This document shows, one piece after another, positions 52,301 through 62,377 of a stretch of DNA of 64,000 bases (position 1 is its first letter; every line of letters starts with the position of its first letter). The translations under genes and the position numbers were made by a program. The stretch comes from Anaeramoeba flamelloides (taxonomy: Eukaryota > Metamonada > Anaeramoebidae), in NCBI GenBank assembly GCA_027625915.1, contig JANTQA010000023.1, forward strand, positions 17,298,001 to 17,362,000. Reading direction: 5' to 3'. The notes under the pieces are model-generated. The model saw only the letters and a list, made by a program, of their open reading frames with translations, searched no databases and had not been told where the DNA came from.

Positions 52301-54128
52301 CAATTTTATAATATAATCGCGAATTTATTGATAATATATTGTGATGATCTAAACTTTGTTTCTGTCCAAGGTCCAGCAAAAAAATCCAAATATCAATTCT
52401 TTTTATTAATTGACCTTTGGGGAACGAATAACAAATAAGTAGAATATCACATATCAGCGAATAGTTGATGTAAATACGAAGTAAATCTAATTAATCAATA
52501 TATTTTCTTAAAAATTGAAAAACCCTCAAATTCTTAGGTAACCTATTGAGAAAAAACAACAATGTTTATTTTATCTTCAATTGAAGATCCAAAGAAAATT
52601 CCTATAGAAAATAATATGATTTCTCTACAATTCATTTTCACTGTTTCAATAACATTTAAAACAACACATTTTTACTTAATGAATATAGATCTTGCAATAA
52701 AAAAAAAATTTGCAAATGAATTAAGCTTCAAAAAATAAATCGAAAAAATGAAAAAAGCAAAAAATGTGAAAAAATGATTTTTCAATTTTGAAAATTTCCA
52801 AAATCAATTTTTTCTTCTAATATCAATTCAAACCCTTTAAACACATGTAATTCACTCGCTGTGACTGGGCCCCTTTGACTGAAAATGGTTTATGTTATCC
52901 TCAAATATTCTTTTCTACCATAAATTGTTATTTTTGCGGGAAAAAAATCTATTTTACAATTTTTTTGTTCTTTTTTTATAATAGATATATTATAAAAAAA
53001 AATTTTTTTTTTCATTTTTCGGAAAATTCAATTCCTTAACTTGCATAAATTAAAAGATTAAAAAAAAATTAAACACCGGTGTTAAATCATACTTTCAATT
53101 TTCTTTTATTTTCTAGTTCAATATTTGAATTTGCAAATTTTTTAAATAATAAATTGTTAATATTGTTGATTAATTGATTTTTAAGAAAAGAATAACTTCA
53201 CACTTCTCTTAAATGGGGAAATAAATAATAATAATAATGCATAACTAAAAAAAAGAAGAAGAAAAGATAAGAAGAAAAATTTTCAAATTACAAGTTTTTA
53301 AATACAAAAAAAGGTCCTGCAGAATCTTGCAGCCGACTGGAAAAAAATAAGTTTTTTTATTTTGTCAATTATTTTTCATTTATGAATATATATGATAGTT
53401 TTTTTTTTTTTATCCAACAATTACGACACCAAGATTTCAAAAATTAAATTCTAGTGTAAGGTAACTAAACTCGTAAGATCTCTCCCACATTGCAAATACA
53501 ACTGTTCTAGGCGGATTTAATGTGCATTTGAATCAAAACCACTATCATATGACTACTTTATATCTTCTTGCATCTTATATTTATATAATGATTTTTTACC
53601 CTTCAAATATAGTGTACAAAAAAAATAAATAAAAAAAAAGAACCCAAAAATAACAACATATAAATTTCAAAAAAGTAAAAAGAAAAATTATAAATTTCTG
53701 TTATTATATATTAGAAATTTAAATTTTTCGATGTTGATGTAATAGAAGGTATATTCTATATTTCGAAAAAGTAAAATAGAAAAATAGAAAATCGATTTCC
53801 ATGTATCTTAACAAATAATTATATGATACAAATGGTTGTATTAAAAAAATAAAAAACATAAAAAAAAAAAATAATAATATGAATTTAAATTATATGAAAA
53901 GTTTTATCTGTATTTTTTCCACAAACAAAAATAATTTTAATTTAAATTTTTAAATTTTCTCTTTAATAATATTATTATTTTACTCCTTTATTATCTCTTT
54001 CGTATAGATATCAACTAGGGCAACGCTTGATTTCTACATGTTTGATCGTTGAAACATTTATCATGGTGCCAGTTATTTCCCTATGGTTTTTCTTAATAGA
54101 TGCACTTGGGTTATTTCAAAATAAATAG
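44208..54128 (+). CDS. PIN-like / auxin efflux carrier (AEC) family membrane transporter
   Basis: Exons 44208-44380, 44500-44657, 49434-50202 and 54008-54128 join in frame (phases 2, 1, 2; donors GTAACC, GTAAGC, GTAAAA) to 406 residues. The family is a carrier of about ten helices: two five-helix bundles around a hydrophilic loop. N-terminal bundle: LTILILIFAGYLITRLKVI, FNSVVFYFGIPGLLFGVI, FSEINWKWCGVYAVFMM, then FALTWTNNIIFGMPIMEAIF with the family's W-x-N-x-x-x-x-G-x-P motif crossing the exon 2/3 junction. The loop (about 171-251) is Asp/Glu/Asn-rich then basic. C-terminal bundle: TPIIVSVFLSFLYSLIGYPL, YLANIVLPLALITIGIF, ISTMPAAITTFNFATEYQL and VETFIMVPVISLWFFLI. Relatives include plant PIN/PILS and fungal and animal AEC proteins; organic-anion export or ER transport is possible, but the substrate is unknown. 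The frame opens earlier (44139) at a non-family segment; I prefer M44208, which starts just before helix 1. Introns 2 and 3 total 8.6 kb. Confidence 0.87.
45286..45325 (-). repeat. Solo end of family I
   Basis: 'AAGCTATTTCCAAAAAAGGG' resembles the inverse of the I2 right end; no partner end is nearby. Confidence 0.4.
45349..45482. repeat. 134-bp inverted-repeat hairpin element (family O)
   Basis: The left arm, from AAATTAAAGTCATTATGAGG through GTGTGTATATTTC, is the imperfect inverse of the right arm ending ACCACCCCATAATGGCTTTA. The arms are about 40 bp. It lies in PIN-like intron 2. Confidence 0.65.
45763..46190. repeat. Family N repeat (N2)
   Basis: It starts with the module GTGTACCGTCAAGTGCTGTC…CCTAG, then repeated 'AAGTGTTCTAGGTTTTTTTG' and 'GGTTTTCTATTTTATTT' units in inverted arrangement. 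It resembles N1 (21833-22490), also intronic. Confidence 0.6.
46456..47662 (-). repeat. Family A element (A3)
   Basis: About 1.2 kb, inverted relative to A1/A2. Ends TTAAGAAAGTAAGTACATTT and …ACTACTTCCTTAA are flanked by TTAA. It lies in PIN-like intron 2. It is non-coding. Confidence 0.75.
48421..49031. repeat. Family J element (J3) flanked by ~30-bp direct repeats
   Basis: The J copy occupies 48463-48995. Immediately outside, the 30-bp segments 48421-48450 and 49002-49031 are identical except for one base (core AATAACATTATAAAGTGAGT). They are too long for a normal DNA-transposon target duplication. Confidence 0.7.
49323..49385. repeat. (CA)n(TA)n microsatellite near the exon 3 acceptor
   Basis: About 15 CA then about 16 TA units end about 50 bp before the intron 2 acceptor of the PIN-like gene. 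They generate a spurious minus-strand frame (49281-49484). Confidence 0.95.
50560..50870 (+). repeat. Family C element, partial (C3)
   Basis: It matches the right half of C1/C2: 'GATCAAATGATAAGATACCA', 'CGATCAAACGAAACAGATTA', 'CAAAAAATGATAAAAA'. It is diverged and truncated. Confidence 0.6.
51002..51468 (+). repeat. Family K element (K2)
   Basis: About 465 bp. The left end TTTGGGAAAAAAGTGAAAAA pairs with the inverse of the right end (TTTTTCACTTTTTTTTCCCA). 'AGTTCAACACGATTTTTAAT' also pairs with its inverse. Related to K1 (5605-6032). Confidence 0.7.
52351..52890 (-). repeat. Family J element (J4)
   Basis: About 540 bp, inverted relative to J3, 3.4 kb away. Ends AAACTTTGTTTCTGTCCAAG and the inverse of TTTTCAGTCAAAGGGGCCCA suggest a common TTTCWGTCMAAGG terminus. 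It is non-coding. Confidence 0.75.
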
Positions 54129-56214
54129 AAAAAACTTTATTTTTCAAGGTATATTAAATTTTCATCTATATTAGAAAATTATTTGTTGAAATAAATTTCT
54201 TTCCAATTGTGAATTTTTAAAAATAAATTATGAAATCTACTTTTTTTCCAATAATCTAATTCGAAGATCCAATCTTAACTGAATAATTAGTATATTTGTT
54301 TTGTTTTGTTTTGTTTTGTTGGAATTAGCACCGCAAAGGAAAGATACTTATTTAAATATGAAATTAATATTCCATAATATTCTTTGCTTTTTAATCTTTA
54401 ACCATAACACCAAAGATGTGAAAAACTAATTTTTCACTTTCAAAAAGTAAAAAAATTACCCTTTTAGTTAAAACCTTCAAACTTTATATTTCTTCTTAAT
54501 TAATGTTTCAAAGAATTTGAAGTTAAAAAAAGGTCAGGAAAATATTTTTGATTTTGTACGGATTAAAAAAAAAAGTGGGTATCAAGGTTTTCATTTGACA
54601 ACCAAACAACAAGATTAGAAATATGATGTGATTAAAATCATCAATTTTTCTTATGCAACGTGGGTATATTTTTAGAATCTACTCCTTTTTCCACATTTAT
54701 GGACATATCCATTTAAACCATTTGGGAAATACTGTAGTTTGAATAGAGTTGTTGATGATTTCCATTTTTGATATGGTTATATTTTCTCGAAAGCTGTGTT
54801 GGAATTGGAGTATTTTAAGAAATTTTTTTATTTACGGTTTTTTTTTTTACTTGTGAAGATTCTTCTTGGTCTTGTATTTAGTTAATCTGAACCACATGAA
54901 TTTTTTTCTTTGTTATCTTCTTTTGCCATATTTTATCAGCCAATGCTTGCTATTTCATTTATTTTCAGATCTTCGGTTCTATTGTTTACAATCTTGGTAA
55001 TTCTAGTTTTTTTTATTGAAATTTGTTTCTCTTCTTTGAATATTATCGAGGGTGAGATCAATTCTAAACTCTTTTTCATTACAAGTCGTCAAGTTTAATT
55101 TGAGAAATCGAACATATGTATGGAGTTTTAAATAATCTTCTCTTAGGAGTCGAGTCATTATGGTGAAAATATTGTTTTTGAAATGAAAAAAAAAAATTTA
55201 ATTACAAACCAATCAACCTATGATGTATATTTCATCTCAAAAAATCAACAATATATAACTCGGATCTTTTGAGTAAAAGGTTTCAAAGAAGGGTTACACT
55301 CAATTCCCAATTTAAAATCTTTGTGAATTATAATTGTGAATCAAACTATGTTAATTTCGAAGCGTTTATTTGCTTTTATAGATCTAAGATTTTTTTTTTA
55401 TTTTTTTTATTTTTTTCATTTTTCAAATGAGTTATTTTTATCGCAAGAATGTTACAAAATTCTTACTTTGTCAAATTTAGATGGTTCTAAAATAACCACA
55501 AATTAGATTAAATCTGATTAAATTGTTAGATTACTTCAAGAAAACAATTTGTTTGAAATTTAAGAAATTTAAGCATTTGAAAATATAATAATAGAAAAGT
55601 ATTAATTTTTTTTTTAAAAATTTGATTTTTTGAAATTGAGAACACTTACCAAAAAATTATTTGAATTGAATTTTATATTATGAAATTATTTGAAACCTTT
55701 TTTTCGATAATAGTTTTTTTCCAATAAATTTCCTTATAAAAAATTTGTTTTATTCTTTGTATTTTGTAAACAAAAAGAAGTTTAATATTGCAATATCCTT
55801 TGTAGTTGTTGTTACCCCTTGAGTTTTGAAACAATCGTTGTAAAGTGACCATCCCCTTAAAATAAATTTTAAATTTGTAGATTATAATCATTTTTAGGAT
55901 TAAATTAATTGTTTTTTTTGCTTATTCTTTTCTTTTTTTGTTAAATTTCTCTTTATTTTATTTTTTTTTTCGGTTATATATATGTCCTTAATAAAATTGT
56001 GCACTATTTTTTTCTGATTAAAATTTTTCGAAATCTAACCTTATAGCTTAATTCAATTAAACACTGTGATAAATTTTTTTAGAATAAAAACACTCTCAAC
56101 TTTTGAATATAGAAAATATTTTTTGGAATTAGTGTGCACTTTTTTATTTTTTTTTGAAAAATTGGGGTTGATAAAAGTTTGAAATCAAAGAATAAGTTAA
56201 TATATTAAATTAGA
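54129..56214. other. Gene-free spacer after the PIN-like gene
   Basis: No gene supported. A small TTTTG repeat lies at 54298-54320. Frames at 54910-55098 and 55673-55891 are hydrophobic or Lys/Ile-rich with no family signals. Confidence 0.4.
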
Positions 56215-56514
56215 ATGCTTTTCCAGAAAGTTTATCCTTTTAGTTTAACTTTTTTTTTATTTTACCATTTAAAACTAAAAAAAACATTTGAGTACCAAAT
56301 TAGTGCCTTTTGTGAAAAGAAAATTTCCCATAATTTAGAATTTGTTTTAGTAAATGAGTTAAAACAAGATATTGTATCTAAAAATATAAATAATTTCAAG
56401 TTTGAATTCAATTATTTTGGCAAAAAATGTTTTCAAGAAAAAGAAAAATTGAAACTTTATTTATTTTTATTCTTTCATTTAGTTTTTTTAATTGTATTAA
56501 TGGCAATTTTTTGA
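56215..56514 (+). CDS. Possible small protein with C-terminal membrane helix
   Basis: A 99-codon frame from a true ATG. N-terminal hydrophobic stretch (FSLTFFLFYHL), polar middle (EYQISAFCEKKISHN…LKQDIVSKNINNF), then LYLFLFFHLVFLIVLMAI at the very end, like a tail anchor. No family is recognised. AT-rich DNA readily makes such frames, so this may be chance or one exon of a larger gene. Confidence 0.25.
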   Translation: MLFQKVYPFSLTFFLFYHLKLKKTFEYQISAFCEKKISHNLEFVLVNELKQDIVSKNINNFKFEFNYFGKKCFQEKEKLKLYLFLFFHLVFLIVLMAIF

Positions 56515-56551
56515 TCAGTTTTTCATTTTTAGTGTTTTTTGGGTCGTAGGG

Positions 56552-56641
56552 ACATATATATATATATATATATATATAGTGTTGTTTCTTTTTAGTTTTT
56601 ATGAAAATGAATACAATATATATATATATATATATATATAT
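56552..56641. repeat. Two (TA)n tracts
   Basis: TA runs of about 26 bp each at 56552-56578 and 56615-56641, separated by about 36 bp. Both can form hairpins. Confidence 0.9.
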
Positions 56642-57659
56642 TGAAAGCCCAAATTAATTTACAAAATATTGAGACTAATATATTTCTTTTAAAATCATTA
56701 CAATTACTTGAAAATAGTTTATTGTCAACAATTTAAATTTCTTAAAGAACTTTTGAAATATTTATTTTTACCTCTCAAGAATAGTTGGTCGAATAATTAT
56801 TTCTATTTATTTTGAAAATTTTTTTTTGGTTCTCGTATTTATCTTTTGAATATCATTTCTAATCTGGTATTAATTATTTTGTTTCTTTCCAAATAATCTT
56901 CACAGAGTTTTCGAATTTATTTGAAACTTTCATAAAAAAAAAAAAAAAAAAAAAGTTGAAAGGGGGTATTTATCTTTAATAAGAAATTAAAAAACATTTT
57001 TTCATTATTTCAGACATAGAATAAAATCATGGAAATAAATATTTATTATTGTTTGAATCGCCAGTTTCATAAAAAAGAAATCTCTTTTCCAAAATCTAAT
57101 CATCGAAAAAAAGGAAAATGTTTCCACATAATTTCACAAAAATAAATAATTTTCTAATTTTTCAAAACAAAATTCTCGGGCAACCTGTACCATTTTACAG
57201 AATTTCTATAAAGTAATTGAAAATTTTATTTTTAACTTTTATTTTCACAATATTTTTCATAAATAATTTGGGAATTGGAAACAAAAATTCACAAAAAAAA
57301 TTCAACAAGTGTTGAAAGTGACTTGAAGTTATTGTTTTATCAATTTTTAAAATAAATCAATTCAACTTTTTTTTTTAATTTTTGTGAATATTCTTTTTTT
57401 AGTGATCAATCAAAATGAAAATGCTTGAAAAAAGAAAATTTAATTTCTTCCTTCTGAAGTAATCTTCCAAATATTATTTATATCAAATAATAAAACCAAA
57501 TAAATAAAACACAAATAAAAATAAAGAACCCAAATAACATTGGGTACAATACGAAGAATAAAGGTTTAGAAAATAATAATAATTTAAAAGTGTAAAAGAA
57601 GGATTAAAAAAAAAAAAAAAAAACATTATTTTATTTTATTTTTTATTTTTTTTTTTTGT
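56642..57659. other. Intergenic spacer
   Basis: AT-rich with an A18 run near 56937. It probably includes the 3' UTR of the minus-strand kinase. Nothing else was recognised. Confidence 0.4.
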
Positions 57660-59464
57660 TTAATTCATTTCTGAAAAATTCTCAAAAAAGTTATCGTCAT
57701 CATCGCTTTCACCCATTTCTTCTTCAAACATATTACCGTTTTGAGAATTTAGCAAATTCTTTGCAAATAATTTTTTTTTGATACTTGTCAGCGAACCAAA
57801 TTTCTCTGGTTTTTCATATTTATATTTAATTTTCAAGGGATCTGAAAAGCTAGTTTTGTTGTCTTCAAATTCGCTGTTTAAGATGATTTTTATTGGCCTT
57901 TCTCTCGTTTTGGAAACACTGTTAAAGTATTTAGATTTTGGTTTGTGTCTAATATTTTTTTTATTTGTAAATAATGGTTTTTTTCTGGAATGCTGAATGA
58001 CCTTTTTGAGTTTTAAAATTTCTTTAATTGTTGGTCGGGATTCTGGATCAAAGTACATCATGCTTTGAATCAATTTTTTCAGTTTTTCAGTTCTTTCGAA
58101 TTTGTAAGGCAATTCTGTATTTTCATCAATTTTACGAAAGGACTGCCAGTTTTCATCGTTTTTGGGCATTTTATACCCGGACGAGGCTTCGTATATTGTT
58201 GCGCCAAAGCTAAACACATCCATTTCCGTTTTTGCTTCGGGTTCTTCAAGAGCCAATAAATTCATCAACTCGGGCGCCATATATCTGGAATCGCCTTCAG
58301 AGGAAATACGTTTCCCGATTTCGATGATCATTCCTAAATCGCCGATTTTGCATCTTTTTTTGTGGATTAGGATGTTCTCTGGTTTAATGTCTAAATGGAT
58401 AAAGCCATTGTTGTGAATGCTTTGAAGACCAACGCTAATGTCGCTAATAAAACCCCAAATGACCCTTTCAGGAATTGGTTTTAGTTCTTGTACTAATTCC
58501 TGTTCTAGTTCTTGTTCTTGTTCCTGTTCCTGTTCTAGCTCCAAGTCCTCTTGCTCCTCTAATTGTATTTGTTCTTCGTCTTGTTCAAATTCTTCGTTGA
58601 ATTGGATTTGGATCTCGTTTTCGTTTTCATACCCAATTTTCTTTTCTTTGGGATTATTATGGAGAAGATGATGGTTATTAATAAACGATTCAAGATCACC
58701 CCCATCACAAAATTCCATAACAGTGAACACACATCCGTTTTCTTCCCAGGATTCTTGTATTTCTGCAATGTAGTCCGATGAGATTTCATTTCCTTGATAT
58801 AATAATTTATAGATTTTTTTGATTTCATTGATTTTTCTTCTTCGATCACCAGTGGAATAATATTCTTGGTTAGTTTTTTTTACAGCAAAAAGTTTTCCCG
58901 TTTTTTTGGATTTTGCTTTATAAACAGTACCAAATGAACCTCTTCCAATAATATCTTTAATTTTATAATTATTAATAGTTAAGACTTTATGTTTAATTTT
59001 TTTTTTGTTTTTATTGTTTTTGTTTTTGTTACAATTAATAATTGGTTTAAATTTTGGAAATGGTTAGTCTTGTTTTTGTTTGAAAAAGAAAACAAACAAA
59101 TAAAAAATTTTCTTTTTTAGTTGCTTGTTTTTGTTTTTTATTTTTGTTTTTGTTTTTTTTTTGTTTTTGTTTTGTTTTTTGTTTTTGTTTTTGTTTTTTT
59201 TTTGTTTTTGTTTTTGTTTTGTTTTTGTTTTTTTTTTTTTTTTTTGTTTTTGTTTTTGTTTTGTTTTTGTTTTTGTTGGAAAATTCAATTACCTCTATTT
59301 TCTGTCATTGGTGAAAGGATTGGTGTTGTTTGGTAATTTTGAATCTTGGGTGATTTTTTTCTTTTTGGAGAAGGACAACTAAGCCTTCTCCTTGATTCTA
59401 AAAGTGATGTTGTTCCCAAGTAATTAGGATTTAGAAATTGTGAGTTTCCTCCTTCAAAATTCAT
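57660..59464 (-). CDS. Wee1/Myt1-like protein kinase
   Basis: Wee1/Myt1 kinases inhibit Cdk1 by phosphorylating its ATP-loop Tyr/Thr, delaying mitosis. Exon 1 is 59293-59464 and exon 2 is 57660-58984; phase 1, donor GTAATT, acceptor ATAAAG; 498 residues. Exon 1 gives MNFEGGNSQFL… with the Cdk-type sites CPSPKRKKSPK and ILSP, a likely regulatory N-terminus and nuclear signal. The kinase domain starts with YKIKDIIGRGSFGTVYKAK (G-loop 71-76) and FAVKK (K93). MEFCDGGDLESF precedes a Glu/Gln-rich insert (about 172-227). Then HLDIKPENIL (catalytic D256), IGDLGM (D273, DLG as in Wee1) and EGDSRYMAPEL (287-297, the Wee1/Myt1 hallmark). The C-terminal tail is basic, then acidic (GESDDDDNFFENF). The long frame seems to start at a GTG (58730), but the N-lobe clearly lies upstream. 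No membrane segment is seen, favouring Wee1 over Myt1. Whether it targets Tyr or Thr cannot be read here. Confidence 0.92.
59121..59277. repeat. (GTTTTT)n simple repeat in the kinase intron
   Basis: GTTTTT/GTTTT units for about 155 bp within the 308-bp kinase intron (58985-59292). It produces Lys-Thr/Lys-Gln and Phe-Val pseudo-frames on the two strands. Confidence 0.95.
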
Positions 59465-60905
59465 TCAAATTGGAAATTGTGAAAGATTTGGGTTTTTGGA
59501 AAATTGAAAAAAAGAAGTTTGCTTGATTAAGTAAGGTGACAAAATTGTTTTTTGTGATTTGTGTTTGTTTTTGTTTTTTTTTGTGGGTAAAAAAAAGAAA
59601 ATGTAAAAGCTTCTAAATAGTAAAAAATGAAAAAAGAGAGATTTTTCAAAATCAGAATAAAAAGGGTAAGTTCACGAACAATGAACAATTTTGTTTCTTT
59701 TAACGTTTGAAATAGTGATTTTCACATACTTGTACTTAATTATCCACTTTAGTTAATTTTTTATCGCAAACTTGAAATACAATTATTTCAAGTGGTTTTT
59801 CTGAGAAGACACATTAGTATTCTGTAATTTTTACAAAGTTAATTTTCTTTGCTTTAAGATAAAGAATTAAATTTCTCAACCAAATCGGATTATTATTTCT
59901 TCCAAAAACACAAGATTTAAATTACTATTCTGATTTGTGTTTGATCTTATGTTATTATTTTGTTCTTTTAGGCTTTTTTATAATAATTTTAAGAAAAAAA
60001 ATAATAAAAAGATACGTTAATTAATTATTTTTGAAAAAATAAACATTTTTTGAATTTTTCTTAATCTCTAGTTTTATCATAGTTCTCTTGTCAAAGATCC
60101 AATTTTGGGATAAAAAAAATCGACTTACTGATATATTTCAATAAAATGATGTAGAGTCATCGAAAACGGACAAAAAAGAAAACAAGTATTAATCATAATA
60201 CAAATCAATTGAAAAAAGTTATTTTTAACAAATTTTGGTTGACTTATAACTTTTAGTTTGGTTTTTTTCTGTTAAACAACAAACAATTTTTTCAAAGGAG
60301 TCTGAAGGAACAATTTTAATAACATTAAAATACCTCAATTGCTTAAACTTTTGAAAAAAAAAACAGTGCGTTGAAACCTTTAAACGCTATTGTTTTCCCT
60401 TAGAAACATTTTGTTTCAATTTCTCTTAAAAAAGTAAAAGATGAAAATTGGGAGGTAAAACAAAAAATTTGATAAACTTTCAAATATATTTATTTTTGCC
60501 TTAATTGTGCTTTGGAAATTCCTTATTGAACAATAAGAACTTTGTTCGATCAATTATTTTTTATAAAATCACTTAAAAAAACCGAGGAAATTCCATTCTC
60601 TATGATTAGAAGGATAAATTGTTGTCAGAACCATATTTTGTAAAAAAAATACAAAAAAAACTACTCTTGTTATAATAACCCCTGTAGGGTTATTTAAGGG
60701 GTGTTTCGGTATAAAAGTCACACTTACCCCCCCCCCTCCTCCAAGAAGCCCTATACAATAAGAGATCAAAGAAACCAACAATAAACCATAAGTAAATATG
60801 ATGTTATTTTCAAAAAGTTCTTTTATAAATAACCAAAAATTGAAAAATTAAAGTTAAATAATTTTTCATTAAAAAATAAAGTCAACAACCAAGAAACTTT
60901 TCACC
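59465..60905. other. Kinase 5' flank and gene-free spacer
   Basis: The left end presumably contains the kinase promoter. Near 60676-60735 are a perfect 8-bp hairpin (AATAACCC-CTGTA-GGGTTATT) and a C-run (about C10), rare in this AT-rich DNA. No gene is supported; the minus frame 60569-60781 reads through these. Confidence 0.4.
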
Positions 60906-61451
60906 TTAAAGAACCAATCTACCACCAACAACCTGCTACAATATTAAAATATGTAATTGATGATATTATTTACCAAAAATATTTTGTATATACCTTATTC
61001 CAAATAATTCTGTTCGACAAAGAAACCCTTAAAAAAATTTTTTTTTAATGAGATCAATTTTTTTTTTCCATTTTTTCTGAAAAAGAAAACTATTAAATTG
61101 ATTTTATTTCTTATAATTTAATCTAAAAAAAATCAGATTTTATGACTATTTTCATCATCGTTTCACCATAAACAGTCTTTGTTACCAGGAATATTAATCA
61201 ATAATAAAAGTTAATTTTTTTTTTCTTTTTTCAGATAATTTTTTTCGAAAATAAAAAAAAGATTTATGAATCAAAATTATAAAAACTATTAGTACGATTT
61301 TAATACAGCTAATTATAACTATTATAAAAATTTCAAACAATTTATAAATTCTACTTTGAAATTGGGTTTTTGTTCTTAGATGGAATTTGATTTCTATAAT
61401 AAAATTATCTTTAAGATATTTTTGAATTTTGAAATTAAATTATCGATCATA

Positions 61452-61955
61452 ATAATTGGCACATTAAAAATCAAATTTTAAATAAAAATATTTTTAATAA
61501 TTGAAGTTATCTATTATAATATAAAAATTTAGATTTTAATATTCAATACTATACTCAAGAGATATTTATTTTTTGTCTAAAAATAAAAGAAAAATAAAAA
61601 AAACTGTTGAAAAAAATTGGGAAATTTATTTTGAAAGAAGCATAACATAAAAAATAGACAATTTAAAAAAGTAAAAAAACCCATTTATTGATTCTCCTTC
61701 CATTTGAATAACTAAATCTAATCTCTTTTTCACATTTGAAACCAATTTTTTCATTAATTCATCTGTTACTTGTTTCCAATTTTTCATTTTCATTTTCCAT
61801 TTTAACAAAACACCGTTGAAAAAATACAAAAGAGAAAAAATGATTTATTTGGAAACTTTTCATTGTGAGAGGAAAAAATTCAAAACGATACAAAAGCAAA
61901 TCATTATTCAAATGTAAGATGGACGATTTATTATGAAATTTAGTTTATTTCCTAA
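61452..61955 (+). repeat. Family E element (E2) inside H3
   Basis: It matches E1 (15157-15362) at both ends but contains about 290 extra bp (about 61630-61920), which holds a coding-like frame. Confidence 0.55.
61626..61793 (-). CDS. Possible short coding remnant within repeat E2
   Basis: 55 codons from ATG 61793: MKMKNWKQVTDELMKKLVSN… then RLDLVIQMEGESINGF. Composition looks more coding than the surroundings (acidic/basic alternation, amphipathic helix). The segment is absent from the sister repeat E1. It could be a captured host exon or a piece of a transposase. No family was recognised. Confidence 0.25.
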   Translation of the reverse strand: MKMKNWKQVTDELMKKLVSNVKKRLDLVIQMEGESINGFFYFFKLSIFYVMLLSK

Positions 61956-62110
61956 AAAATCAAAATCAATTTTTTTATTCCAAATATGATTTGAATTGTT
62001 ATAAGGATTCTTGCGAATAAGTACCAAACAACATTTTTAAAAAAAATTTTTCAAAATTGAAATTTTTTTTGTGTTTTTTTTTATAAATATATATTTTATT
62101 AAAAATTTTC

Positions 62111-62377
62111 AAACAATTACTTTGGGAAAAAAACTTTAACAATTTGAAATTTTTTTTTCTATTTATAATAGAACTTTTTGAGATCACTATAATGTTTACT
62201 TTTTGTACATTGTATTTTTATTTGACCATTTAAGTGCAAGTCTATTTGAAAAAAAAAAAAAGAAATTTAAATTCGCAGCAAAAAGTTTAACCAAGAATGC
62301 ACTGGTTATTTTAACAATATATTACTAAATATTCATTAAAAATAAAAAACTAAAGTGGTGAAAAACTCAAAATTTAT
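62111..62377. other. Short spacer
   Basis: AT-rich sequence between H3 and H2 with nothing recognised. Confidence 0.35.

Larger units (their letters stand above)
50203..54007 (+). other. 3.8-kb intron 3 of the PIN-like gene
   Basis: It runs from GTAAAA to CGTATAG. It carries C3 (50560-50870), K2 (51002-51468) and J4 (52351-52890). No coding sequence was recognised between them; frames such as 50856-51086 lie within repeats. Confidence 0.75.
60906..62110 (+). repeat. Family H element (H3), split by E2
   Basis: 60906-61440 matches the left half of H1/H2 and 61956-62110 matches the next part (AAGGATTCTTG…ACCAAACAA). The two are separated by family E sequence. The right end is diverged or lost. 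Confidence 0.6.

Noticed and set aside
58559-58849. Minus-strand 96-residue frame overlapping the kinase
   Set aside because: Wrong frame of the kinase exon; the true frame gives the N-lobe and hinge.
59064-59382. Lys/Thr/Gln or Phe/Val-rich frames
   Set aside because: Products of the GTTTTT repeat inside the kinase intron.
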